Of a stretch of 64,000 bases of DNA, positions 48,742 to 57,066 are shown in pieces. Each line of letters starts with the position of its first letter. Position 1 is the first letter of the stretch. Both the position numbers and the translations under genes were made by a program. The notes beneath the pieces were generated by a model that saw only the letters and a program-made list of their open reading frames with translations, did not search any database and was not told the DNA's origin. Origin of the DNA: an uncultured Clostridia bacterium (GTDB taxonomy: Bacteria; Bacillota; Clostridia; Lachnospirales; Anaerotignaceae); NCBI GenBank assembly GCA_944384265.1, contig CALWSR010000002.1, positions 104,361-168,360 of the forward strand, given 5' to 3'.

Positions 48742-49500
48742 TAAAGGCATTTGTTTGATGCCATAAATGGGAACCATTCCAATCGTTACAAAAACAATAA
48801 AATGGATATCATATCGTCAATGGAATTGACTTTCTGAAAAAACCTGCATATTGCATCACAAAAAGGAATGCCCGTGATATGCAATAGATGATATATCCAA
48901 AAAATGAGCAAAAACAAGCTTTACATCAGTACATAGTAAATATAAAGGGCTAAAATTTTACAGAGCAGAAGCCCATTTCCATATATAGGAAATTTATGCC
49001 TAAAAAAGTAAATGGAAACAAATTCTGTTGAAAAAAGGAATTGAAATCATGCTCTCATTTCAAATTTGAAGAGAAAAACACAGGGACAGTACTTTCAAAA
49101 GTGTAAAAATTCTAAAATGGATTTTCAGCAATATGATAGTGCCATACAAGAGATTATGCCATTTCAGTACCATTTAAACCATCCTTTTTTCCAGCTTTCG
49201 CACAGCAAATAGATATATGGCCATTTCTTATGACAAAAGGGGCTTTTGCCATGAAAATCTGCTCCTTCTTTTTTTGAATGATGTAAAAATTTGTTTTTCA
49301 TTATTTGTTTCGCCTTCCCTTTGCAGCTGCAGAAGGATATCTTCCTTTTCTAAAATGAAAGCAATCTCCTTTTTGCAGCTAACTATATTCTTTTTTGTTT
49401 GATGATGCCTCAATAAAAAAGGATTATTTTGGTATGGCACAGACCCTATTCTTTTCAAAAATTTCAAAAAAATTTATATGAAAAAAGCACCTTTTGTCCC
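48742..49500. other. Eroded spacer before the ABC transporter genes
   Basis: Short frames on both strands have protein-like composition but are broken. The longest, minus 49228-49467 (79 codons, TTG start), has no ribosome binding site. It sits where a substrate-binding-protein gene might be expected, but I find no match to that family. Confidence 0.45.
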
Positions 49501-49546
49501 TTCTAAAAATATAATAGATTAAATGACAAAAGGAGGTACACACACT

Positions 49547-50299
49547 ATGTCTTCCATGGTAGAGCTAAACAACATATCTATCAGCTATCATAGTATATCC
49601 GGTGAAACAAAAGCCGTTTCGGACTTGAGTTTTTCTGTACAAGAGGGAGAATTTGTCTGTATTGTAGGGCCAAGCGGCTGTGGAAAATCTTCTATACTTT
49701 CTATGCTTGCCGGATTGATACAGCCTTCCGAAGGAAATTTTTCTATCCATTCCAAAACCAATATCGGCTATATGCTTCAAAGAGATTACCTTCTGGAATG
49801 GCGCACCATTTATAGCAATGCTTGTTTGGGACTGGAAATACAAAAAAAATTGACTCCTGAAAATATAAAAAGAGTGGACCAGCTTCTTGACCTTTATGGC
49901 CTTGGAGAATTTAAAAATCATATGCCTTCTCAGCTTTCCGGCGGTATGCGCCAAAGAGCCGCATTGATACGTACATTGGCAGTACAGCCTGATGTGTTGC
50001 TTTTAGATGAGCCTTTTTCTGCACTGGACTATCAAACAAGGCTTTCTGTTTCTGACGAAATCGGCACCATCATCAAAAAAGAGAAAAAAACAGCCATATT
50101 GGTTTCTCATGATATTTCAGAAGCCATCAGCCTTTCCGACAGAGTGATTGTGCTTTCTCATCGTCCTGCCAGAGTAAAGGCAATCCATAAAATTGAGTTG
50201 AGTGTAGAAGACAGAACTCCTATGCGTGCCAGAGAAGCACCTGAATTTAAAGATTATTTTAATCAAATTTGGAAGGAGTTAGATGTTCATGTATCATAA
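49547..50299 (+). CDS. ABC transporter ATPase, nitrate/sulfonate/taurine (SsuB/TauB) family
   Basis: 250 residues. Walker A GPSGCGKSSI, Q-loop MLQRDYLLEW, signature LSGGMRQR, Walker B VLLLDEPFSALD and H-loop VSHDISEAI are intact. ATG at 49547 follows AAAGGAGG. It overlaps the permease gene by 17 bp. The NitT/TauT family carries nitrate, sulfonates, taurine, thiamine precursors or similar small molecules; the substrate cannot be read from the ATPase. Confidence 0.92.
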   Translation: MSSMVELNNISISYHSISGETKAVSDLSFSVQEGEFVCIVGPSGCGKSSILSMLAGLIQPSEGNFSIHSKTNIGYMLQRDYLLEWRTIYSNACLGLEIQKKLTPENIKRVDQLLDLYGLGEFKNHMPSQLSGGMRQRAALIRTLAVQPDVLLLDEPFSALDYQTRLSVSDEIGTIIKKEKKTAILVSHDISEAISLSDRVIVLSHRPARVKAIHKIELSVEDRTPMRAREAPEFKDYFNQIWKELDVHVS

Positions 50300-51107
50300 A
50301 AATGAATTTTTGGAAATATCCAGTCAGCAAAAAGCATTTTTAAAAAAAATCAAAAAGAGAAAGCTGCTTGTCAGAAGCACACAGATATTGCTTCTTGCGG
50401 CATTTTTTATACTTTGGGAGGTGGCCGCCAACGCCGGCTGGATTGACCCATTTTTATTCAGCCAGCCCAGCAGAATGATAAATGCTATGATAGATATGGC
50501 ACAAACAGGCATTCTTTGGCAGCATATTGGAATCACACTTTACGAAACAGTTGTAGGTTTTTTGTTGGGTACCATATTTGGCACACTCATTGCCATACTG
50601 CTTTGGTGGAACCATTTTGTATCTGATGTGACAGAGCCTTATTTGGTTGTACTAAATTCCTTGCCAAAAACAGCACTTGCTCCTATCATCATTGTATGGC
50701 TTGGCAATAACATGACTTCTATCATTGCCACAGCATTGATGACATCCATTGTTGTCACCATTATGACGGTATTAAACGGCTTTTTGCATATTGATAATGA
50801 TAAAATAAAACTGATTCAAACATTTGGCGGTACCAAAAAACAGGTTTTGACAAAAGTGATACTTCCTGCCAGTATCCCCACCATCATCAGTGCATTAAAA
50901 ATCAACGTGGGTCTTTCTTTTGTAGGCGTCATTGTGGGAGAATTTTTGGTGGCACAGGCAGGATTAGGCTATCTGATTGTATATGGCTCACAGATATTTA
51001 AGCTGGACTGGGTAATGCTTTCTGTGATTTTGTTAGCCATTATGGCAGCTATTATGTATCAGCTTATTGTTTTATTGGAAAAGAAATTTTTAAAATGGCG
51101 TTTGTAA
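50283..51107 (+). CDS. ABC transporter permease, SsuC/TauC family
   Basis: 274 residues with six membrane helices and the EAA-type coupling loop FGGTKKQVLTKVILPASIPTI. N-terminal LLAAFFILWEVAANAGWIDPFLFSQPSRM is typical of the family. It partners the preceding ATPase. No periplasmic-type substrate-binding lipoprotein gene is on either side, which is unusual for this importer family. Confidence 0.92.
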   Translation: MFMYHKNEFLEISSQQKAFLKKIKKRKLLVRSTQILLLAAFFILWEVAANAGWIDPFLFSQPSRMINAMIDMAQTGILWQHIGITLYETVVGFLLGTIFGTLIAILLWWNHFVSDVTEPYLVVLNSLPKTALAPIIIVWLGNNMTSIIATALMTSIVVTIMTVLNGFLHIDNDKIKLIQTFGGTKKQVLTKVILPASIPTIISALKINVGLSFVGVIVGEFLVAQAGLGYLIVYGSQIFKLDWVMLSVILLAIMAAIMYQLIVLLEKKFLKWRL

Positions 51108-51113
51108 CAGATA

Positions 51114-51142
51114 TTGAGTATTTTTTTATGGTATGCTATACT
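51114..51142 (+). promoter_or_regulatory. Promoter of the Crp/Fnr gene
   Basis: TTGAGT (51114-51119), 17 bp, TATACT (51137-51142) with an extended TGC. It lies directly after the permease stop codon. Confidence 0.65.
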
Positions 51143-51183
51143 AATCCTCTGTAAAGCACATTTGTTTTAAAGGAAGTATGACA

Positions 51184-51852
51184 ATGGATTTTCAAGAATA
51201 TATTCCATTTTGGAAGCAACTCACCCCACAGCAGCAGCAAACATTACAATGCTCTCTTCTCAAAAAAACTGTTTTAAAGGGTACCACAGTACATTCTGGA
51301 TTTGAAGACTGTGCAGGACTGCTGCTGCCCATCTCCGGACAGCTGCGTGTCTATATATCATCTGAAGAAGGAAAAGAAATTACACTTTATCGTCTTTTTG
51401 AAAGAGATATGTGTCTTTTTTCCGCTTCCTGTATGCTGAAAAACATTCTGTTTGATGTTATCATACAGGCTGAACAGGATACCACACTGCTGCATATCCC
51501 TGTTGAAATTTACAAACAGCTTATGGAGGAATCTCTTGCCGTTTCTCATTATACAAACGAACTGATGGCATATCGTTTTTCAGATGTCATGTGGCTGATA
51601 GACCAAATTTTAAACAAAAAACTGGACACACGCCTCGCCGCCTTTTTGATAGAAGAAAGCCAGCTTATTCACAGCAATAATATTTCTGTGACCCATGAGC
51701 AGATTGCCCACCATTTAGGCACTGCCAGAGAAGTGGTTACAAGAATGTTAAAATACTTTCAAACAGAAGGGCTTGTTTTGCTGACACGGGGAAATATTCA
51801 GCTTGTTGATGCAAAAAGGTTAAAAAAACTGGCATTTGTCAGTTTAAAATAA
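51184..51852 (+). CDS. Crp/Fnr-family transcriptional regulator
   Basis: 222 residues. A cyclic-nucleotide-binding-type beta roll (GLLLPISGQLRVYISSEEGKEITLYRLFERDMCLFSASCML), a long dimerisation helix, and a C-terminal HTH (VTHEQIAHHLGTAREVVTRMLKYFQTEGLVLL). The roll keeps a CLFSASC pair of cysteines but lacks the four-Cys Fnr cluster, so it is closer to the clostridial Crp/Fnr branch that reads redox or small ligands. Start at 51184, since AAGGA is too close to 51178. It may control the adjacent ABC genes. Confidence 0.88.
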   Translation: MDFQEYIPFWKQLTPQQQQTLQCSLLKKTVLKGTTVHSGFEDCAGLLLPISGQLRVYISSEEGKEITLYRLFERDMCLFSASCMLKNILFDVIIQAEQDTTLLHIPVEIYKQLMEESLAVSHYTNELMAYRFSDVMWLIDQILNKKLDTRLAAFLIEESQLIHSNNISVTHEQIAHHLGTAREVVTRMLKYFQTEGLVLLTRGNIQLVDAKRLKKLAFVSLK

Positions 51853-51974
51853 AAACAGTTTGATTTTGATATGCTGCTAAAATCAAGCTCTCTTCTATCT
51901 GTATCACTCCCAGAAAGGATATCCTTGCTGATACCCTGCCATGAAACACTGCTGCATGGCATAATATATACAGG

Positions 51975-52000
51975 CAGCCACTGAAAGTGGCTGTTTTATT
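51975..52000 (+). terminator. Intrinsic terminator after the Crp/Fnr gene
   Basis: 8-bp stem CAGCCACT / AGTGGCTG with a three-base loop, then TTTTATTTT. Confidence 0.8.
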
Positions 52001-52005
52001 TTGCC

Positions 52006-52215
52006 CTATTCTTTTTTGCTGCCTATCAATCGTGCAATATACTCTTTCCATAATATTCGTTCTGTCATATCCTTAATCATCCATTTTACTTTTTTATCAC
52101 ATTTTTGGCTGCATCCACAAAATGTACTTTTACTGAAAAATTTTTTATACCATATTTGTATTTTATGGAATATTTTTAATGTACTCTTAGAAATTCTATA
52201 AACTCTGCTGCATCA
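52006..52215 (-). pseudogene. Decayed ORF fragment with a cysteine cluster
   Basis: About 69 codons open on the minus strand, ending in a TAG, without a start codon. The C-terminal part reads STFCGCSQKCDKKVKW, then MIKDMTERILWKEYIARLIG and a KKE tail, giving CxCxxxC and a basic helix. The composition is that of a real protein. The upstream side is closed by a stop, so it is a truncated remnant. The family is not recognised. Confidence 0.35.
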
Positions 52216-52563
52216 AAATATAGTGGGAACCAATATCTGTATAGGTCCTGAACAGACTTGCACTGGTCCTATTCTTCCATTTTTTCTTCCCATAACTTAC
52301 TTATGCTTTGGCCTATATCCAGCTTTCCTTCTTTGTGCATACTATTTTTTATATTTTGGTACAAATATCTGTGATATTGATATCTGTATTTTAAGTGTGC
52401 TGTATGTTTTATTTCATTTTTCATATGAAAGATATTTTCATTGTTTTTTATAATGGAATTGTCAAATCCCCATTCAAAATTACAATCCGAAAGCTTTATA
52501 TTTTTCAGCAGAACCAAAGGAGGTATCCATATGAATAAAGCCAGACTGCTTTTTTGTAAAAAA

Positions 52564-52715
52564 AGGGGCTGTTTCAAAATAGCCTTCTTAAAATAATAGT
52601 ATACAAAACCGGTTGCTTTTTGCGCAAATTTTGCTCAGAAAACATCCGTTTTTTTGTTATTTATAAACCTTCTTTGTGCAAGCTGCTGCCACAATTTCAT
52701 TTTACAACAGCCCCT
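52564..52715. mobile_element. 152-bp inverted-repeat element (MITE-like, IS1182-like ends)
   Basis: AGGGGCTGTTTCAAAAT at 52564-52580 and, inverted, AGGGGCTGTTGTAAAAT at 52715-52699 match at 15 of 17 positions. The element has no coding capacity. GGGGCTGT-type ends are typical of IS1182-family insertion sequences, so it may be a non-autonomous derivative. Target-site duplication is not clear. It lies 9 bp after the stop of the iron-sulfur membrane gene. Confidence 0.55.
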
Positions 52716-52724
52716 TCAAAAATA

Positions 52725-53306
52725 TTACATAGCTTTATTTTTGTGCTTTAATTTACAAATTCCCTGTGTCATAGTTCCCATAGGACAATAAACACACCAG
52801 CTCCTTGGTTTAAAAAGCACCATTGTCACCAATCCTAAAACAGTGGAGGTCAGCATCACACTGTAAAAGCCAAATGCAAACTGTATTGCCCATGGCTTTA
52901 CCCCTGCCACCCTATTGGCAAAATGCCAAGGCAGTTTTAGACTCCAAAGCAATGTTACCACCTCATCGAGGGACTTTGTGCCTGCAAATACAATATATGT
53001 TGTAAAAAGCATATTCAAAAACATCATCATAAAAAATGTGAAAAAGCCATAGCGAAACCAATTTGTTTTCAAAAAATGAGGGATATCTTTTTTTCTGGAA
53101 AATTTTTTGCCCAGCAATTCAAAAAGCTGACCCCTTCCGCAATATCTGTTGCAATAAAGCTTATTTCCTTTTAGGACAGAAATGCACAAAGGAATAAAAA
53201 AACAAATGAGGCCCAGCCATGCAAACAATATGTTAAAAAATCCCAGTGTCAAATAGATAACAGAAACAATCCATAAATAATCATACCAATGTTTCTTTTT
53301 TTTCAT
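52725..53306 (-). CDS. Polytopic iron-sulfur membrane protein (NapH/NosR-like)
   Basis: 193 residues with four or five membrane helices. Two cysteine motifs, LYCNRYCGRGQLFELLG and WCVYCPMGTMTQGICKLK, match the conserved CxxxCGRG and CxxCPxGTxxxxxC motifs of 4Fe-4S membrane proteins of the NapH/NosR/YccM group. It probably passes electrons between membrane carriers and the ferredoxin encoded just upstream, whose gene overlaps it by 26 bp. No terminal reductase is nearby. Confidence 0.85.
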   Translation of the reverse strand: MKKKKHWYDYLWIVSVIYLTLGFFNILFAWLGLICFFIPLCISVLKGNKLYCNRYCGRGQLFELLGKKFSRKKDIPHFLKTNWFRYGFFTFFMMMFLNMLFTTYIVFAGTKSLDEVVTLLWSLKLPWHFANRVAGVKPWAIQFAFGFYSVMLTSTVLGLVTMVLFKPRSWCVYCPMGTMTQGICKLKHKNKAM

Positions 53307-53508
53307 ATTCTTCCTCCTTCCATTGCATTGTAATCACAGAAGCAGGACAGGCCTTTGCGCAAAGTCCACAGCCGATACAAAGGGTTTTATCTACATTTGC
53401 AAAAATGCCCTTTGGTATTTTGATGGCAGATTTGGGACACACCTTCATACAACTGCCGCAGGCAACACAATACTTTTGATTGATATTGGCAAAACGTCTT
53501 TTTTCCAC
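53281..53508 (-). CDS. 2[4Fe-4S] ferredoxin
   Basis: 75 residues with two complete cluster motifs, CVACGSCMKVCP and CIGCGLCAKACP. GTG start after AAGGAGG. Its 3' end overlaps the membrane partner out of frame, so the two proteins are made together. The predicted role is soluble electron transfer to or from the membrane protein. Confidence 0.93.
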   Translation of the reverse strand: MEKRRFANINQKYCVACGSCMKVCPKSAIKIPKGIFANVDKTLCIGCGLCAKACPASVITMQWKEEEYEKKETLV

Positions 53509-53585
53509 AAAAATACCTCCTTATTGTTTTTTATTATCATAACAATAAAGAGGATTTTTTTCTGTAACAATATCACAAAACAACG

Positions 53586-54722
53586 CTAGTTCATTTTTGC
53601 AAAAAGCAAACGAAACACTTGCTCTGCTGTATCTGTCATATTTTGTTTTGCTCTTTCTTTTTCCATAGCTTCCTCCAATGTGACAACACTGCGTAATATG
53701 GGAAAATAGGCATCCATGCCATTTTCATTGCACAAAACAGCGTCCTTTGTCACACTGCCTGCAAATCCAATGACCATTTTGCCATGCTTTTTTGCCAGCC
53801 TTGCCACACCAATGGGTGCTTTTCCCATGGCAGTCTGCTCGTCCAAACGCCCTTCTCCTGTAACCACCACATGGGCTGTTTTGATTTTTTCTTCCAAATT
53901 GGTTTCTTGCAAAACCATATCAATGCCCGACTGCAGCACAGCATTTGTAAATGTCAAAAATGCAAACCCCAGCCCTCCTGCGGCTCCTGTACCGGGATAG
54001 GTACTGTCTGCATTTGGCACTGCTTTTTTTGCCAATTTGGCATATCTTTCCATCCATTTGTCCATGTCTGCAATCATTTGTTTGTCCGCTCCCTTTTGAG
54101 GGCCAAATACTGCACTGCTTCCTTTTTCACCACAAAGGGGATTTGTCACATCGCAAGCAATGTAAAATCTACACTCCTTTAATTCCGGCACTACATTTTC
54201 TGTTGTAATTTCCTCCAGCTCTGAAAGCCCGATTGCACCATAGGAAACCTGTTTTTTTTCTTTGTTCAAAAATCCATATCCCAATGCTTGCAGCATACCA
54301 ATCCCACCATCATTTGTGGCACTTCCTCCAATGCCTATTATAAAACGGCGGCAGCCCTTTTTTATGGCATCTTTTATCATTTCTCCCACTCCATAAGTGG
54401 TGGTATACAAAGGGTTTCTCTGTTTTTTTTCAAGCAGTGTAATGCCTGCTGCCGAGGCCATTTCTATTATGGCAGTATCCTTCACAATGCCATACTGACA
54501 CAGCACATTCTCTTTCAAAGGGCCTGTGACAAAAATGGATTCTATATTTCCTCCCATACCCGTTGTCAATGCTTCTACGGTTCCTTCTCCTCCGTCTGCC
54601 AAAGGGGAAATTTCTATTTCTGTATGGCTATCTGCTTTTAAAATGCCTTCTGCAATGGCTTTTCCTGCCTCCAAAGAGGATAAACTTCCTTTCAAAGAAT
54701 CAATGGCAATTACAACCTTCAT
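53586..54722 (-). CDS. glxK: Glycerate kinase (GarK/GlxK family)
   Basis: 378 residues. Phosphorylates D-glycerate, usually to 2-phosphoglycerate in this family. Motifs: IAIDSLKGSLSS, SPLADGGEGTVEAL, IIGIGGSATNDGGIGMLQALGY, CDVTNPLCGEKGSSAVFGPQKG and TGEGRLDEQTAMGKAP. No glyoxylate or tartronate genes are adjacent, so the source of glycerate is not shown. 13 bp separate it from the SLATT-like gene upstream. Confidence 0.93.
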   Translation of the reverse strand: MKVVIAIDSLKGSLSSLEAGKAIAEGILKADSHTEIEISPLADGGEGTVEALTTGMGGNIESIFVTGPLKENVLCQYGIVKDTAIIEMASAAGITLLEKKQRNPLYTTTYGVGEMIKDAIKKGCRRFIIGIGGSATNDGGIGMLQALGYGFLNKEKKQVSYGAIGLSELEEITTENVVPELKECRFYIACDVTNPLCGEKGSSAVFGPQKGADKQMIADMDKWMERYAKLAKKAVPNADSTYPGTGAAGGLGFAFLTFTNAVLQSGIDMVLQETNLEEKIKTAHVVVTGEGRLDEQTAMGKAPIGVARLAKKHGKMVIGFAGSVTKDAVLCNENGMDAYFPILRSVVTLEEAMEKERAKQNMTDTAEQVFRLLFAKMN

Positions 54723-54735
54723 TTTTTTCCTCCTA

Positions 54736-55329
54736 TCAATCTGTACTTTGTTTTATGTTCCTTTCTTTTTTGGGACTGCTTTCTTGTTGTATTTTTTGTT
54801 CCCACAGCCCTTTTTGTCCCTTTTCATATTCAAACAAAGAGTAGCCTTCTCCTGTCAATTCCAAAAAACGCTGCAAAAACAGTGCCTTTGTTTGCTGTTG
54901 TTCTAAATTCTGCCCATAAATCCCCAATTTATAGATATATTTTAAGCATTCGTTTTTTAAAGCATTGACCAATTCTTTTTCTTTTTGCCATCTGTCCCGA
55001 AACTGAAATAAATTGTCAATGGCAATGCAAACCAATGTACATAAGGAAAGCAAAACACTCCATATGGTAGCATTCAAAAATGTTTGAGGCAGTTTTAAAA
55101 ATGAAAATGCTTCATTGGGTACCACATTGACTACAATAATCATAGAAACCAAAAATAATTCTGTCATGGTTGTCATATAATAGCACTTTTCATTTTTGGT
55201 TCTATTGATGATGTTTTTGACAAATGTGCTTTGTATCAGCTCTTGCAAAGGTTCTTCTAAATCCTTTGTCAATTCTATACTATAATCCAGCTCTGCCTGC
55301 TTTGTTTCCTCCAAAAAATGAAAAAACAT
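54736..55329 (-). CDS. SLATT/DUF4231-like two-helix membrane protein
   Basis: 197 residues from the ATG at 55329 after AAGGGGG; the promoter placement excludes the longer frame to 55410. A helical N-terminal part is followed by two closely spaced membrane helices (MTTMTELFLVSMIIVVNVV and ATIWSVLLSLCTLVCIAI), then a long helix FQFRDRWQKEKELVNALKNECLKYIYKLGIY. This layout resembles SLATT/DUF4231 proteins, some of which are effectors in nucleotide-signalled defence systems. No partner sensor gene is seen, so a defence role is not claimed. Confidence 0.6.
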   Translation of the reverse strand: MFFHFLEETKQAELDYSIELTKDLEEPLQELIQSTFVKNIINRTKNEKCYYMTTMTELFLVSMIIVVNVVPNEAFSFLKLPQTFLNATIWSVLLSLCTLVCIAIDNLFQFRDRWQKEKELVNALKNECLKYIYKLGIYGQNLEQQQTKALFLQRFLELTGEGYSLFEYEKGQKGLWEQKIQQESSPKKERNIKQSTD

Positions 55330-55357
55330 GATATTTTCCCCCTTTTTTCTTTTTTTC

Positions 55358-55386
55358 ATACTACCACTTTTTGCAAATAAGTACAA
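55358..55386 (-). promoter_or_regulatory. Promoter of the SLATT-like gene and glxK
   Basis: Minus strand TTGTAC (55386-55381), 17 bp, TAGTAT (55363-55358) with extended TGG; 28 bp before the chosen ATG. Confidence 0.5.
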
Positions 55387-55668
55387 TGCTTCTTTATAAA
55401 TGACAAGCATAATATAAAATCATATTTGCAAAGTGTGCAGCATTTTGCTGCGGCACTTGTCTTTTGGTAGATTTTGCTCTGTTTTGTGCCGTTTCTTTTC
55501 ATTATGGCTAAGGACTGTTATAAAAAAGAGAGGCATTTTTATCAATCTTATGATGATTGTACAGCCACATTTTACAATCTGTTCCTGCCTCCATTTTGTT
55601 TCTGTTTTGTAACTCCTTTTTATTTTTTTCATATAATATAAGAATCATAAATTTTTAGGAGTTTTGTT

Positions 55669-57045
55669 ATGTTAGATACCACAATTGTTTTAACCCCACT
55701 GCACTATGTTTATTTTATTGGTGTCATTACAATACTGTTTGTTATGATACTTAGAAAAGACACCCCTATTGTATGCATTGTATTTCTTTTTTTGCTGGGG
55801 CTGGTGGGCGCAGGAGGCTTCATTGGAGGCATACAAACCATATTTAAAGCAATTCTTTATGCGGCCATACAATTTATGGAAATCATTGCAACCATTGCCC
55901 TTGTCACAGCATTTTCAAAATGTTTGACAGAGCTGGGCAGTGACAAGCTGCTTATGATGCCTATGGCAAAGGTGATGAAAACCCCCTCCATCACTTGGTG
56001 GATTGTAGGCATCACCATGTTTGTTTTTTCTCTTTTTTTATGGCCCTCTCCTTCTGTGGCACTCATTGGCACCATTATGCTGCCCTTTGCCATAAAAGCC
56101 GGTTTAAAGCCCATTGCCGCAGCTATGGCAATCAATCTTTTTGGCCACGGCATTGCACTAAGCTATGATTTTATTATACAAGGAGCGCCTGCTATTTCTG
56201 CCGGCTCGGCCGGCATTGCCACAACAGAAATACTTTCAGAAGGACGTCCTTTGTTTCTAGTCATGGGCATTACTACGGTGGCAGCTGCATTTTTGTTAAA
56301 CCGCAAAACGCTTTCTGTTCCTGTAAGCATCCGCTCTGTGACCATACCGCCAGAACTGCAATGTAAAAAGCATCCCAAATCTACCATTGCATTGGCCATT
56401 GCCACTCCCATTGCATTTTTGCTGGATATCTGCTTTATGCTTTTTTTCCATTTAAATGGAGGAGATGCCACCAGCGTTGTGGCAGGCACAGCTGTATTGT
56501 TAATGTGTTTTGGTGCTATAATAGGTTTTAAAAGGCAGGCATTGGAAAAAGTAACAGGCTATGTAACAGAGGGATTTTTGTTTGCCATCAAAATATTTGC
56601 CCCTGTGATTATCATTGGAGCATTTTTCTTTTTGGGCGGCGACGGCATCACATCCATATTGGGAGAACAGCATCAGTCCGGTATATTAAACGACTGGGCA
56701 ATCTGGCTGGCACACAATACCCCCTTGAACAAATATGTCACTGCATTCATACAAATGGCAATCGGAGCAGTGACAGGATTGGATGGTGCCGGCTTTTCCG
56801 GACTGCCCCTGACAGGCTCTCTTGCTCAGACATTTGGCTCTGCTGTCAATGGCTCTGTACCCATACTGGCTTCATTGGGACAAATCACAGCCATATTCAT
56901 AGGTGGAGGCACAATCGTCCCTTGGGGCTTGATACCTGTTGCGGCCATTTGCAATGTGGACCCTTTGGAGCTGGCACGGAAAAATATTGCACCTGTCAGC
57001 ATTGGGCTTATTTTCACATTCATTACAGCGTGCTTTTTGATTTAA
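55669..57045 (+). CDS. Ion-transporter-superfamily-like membrane protein
   Basis: 458 residues with 11 or 12 membrane helices and two similar halves, each with a Gly/Ser/Pro-rich re-entrant loop (FLWPSPSVALIGTIMLPF; GLDGAGFSGLPLTGSLAQTF). This architecture is that of the IT superfamily (CitM, DctM, GntP-like secondary carriers of organic anions). The exact family is not recognised. ATG after TAGGAG. asnB follows after 21 bp, suggesting one transcript; a nitrogen-rich or carboxylate substrate linked to aspartate/asparagine is a guess only. Confidence 0.75.
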   Translation: MLDTTIVLTPLHYVYFIGVITILFVMILRKDTPIVCIVFLFLLGLVGAGGFIGGIQTIFKAILYAAIQFMEIIATIALVTAFSKCLTELGSDKLLMMPMAKVMKTPSITWWIVGITMFVFSLFLWPSPSVALIGTIMLPFAIKAGLKPIAAAMAINLFGHGIALSYDFIIQGAPAISAGSAGIATTEILSEGRPLFLVMGITTVAAAFLLNRKTLSVPVSIRSVTIPPELQCKKHPKSTIALAIATPIAFLLDICFMLFFHLNGGDATSVVAGTAVLLMCFGAIIGFKRQALEKVTGYVTEGFLFAIKIFAPVIIIGAFFFLGGDGITSILGEQHQSGILNDWAIWLAHNTPLNKYVTAFIQMAIGAVTGLDGAGFSGLPLTGSLAQTFGSAVNGSVPILASLGQITAIFIGGGTIVPWGLIPVAAICNVDPLELARKNIAPVSIGLIFTFITACFLI

Positions 57046-57066
57046 AATCATAAAGGAGGAATTTTT

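Noticed and set aside
49228..49467. 79-codon minus-strand frame before the ABC genes
   Set aside because: TTG start without a Shine-Dalgarno and no recognisable family; could be a remnant but not supportable as a gene.
57046..57066. T-box or attenuator before asnB
   Set aside because: Only 21 bp separate it from the upstream gene, leaving no room for a leader.
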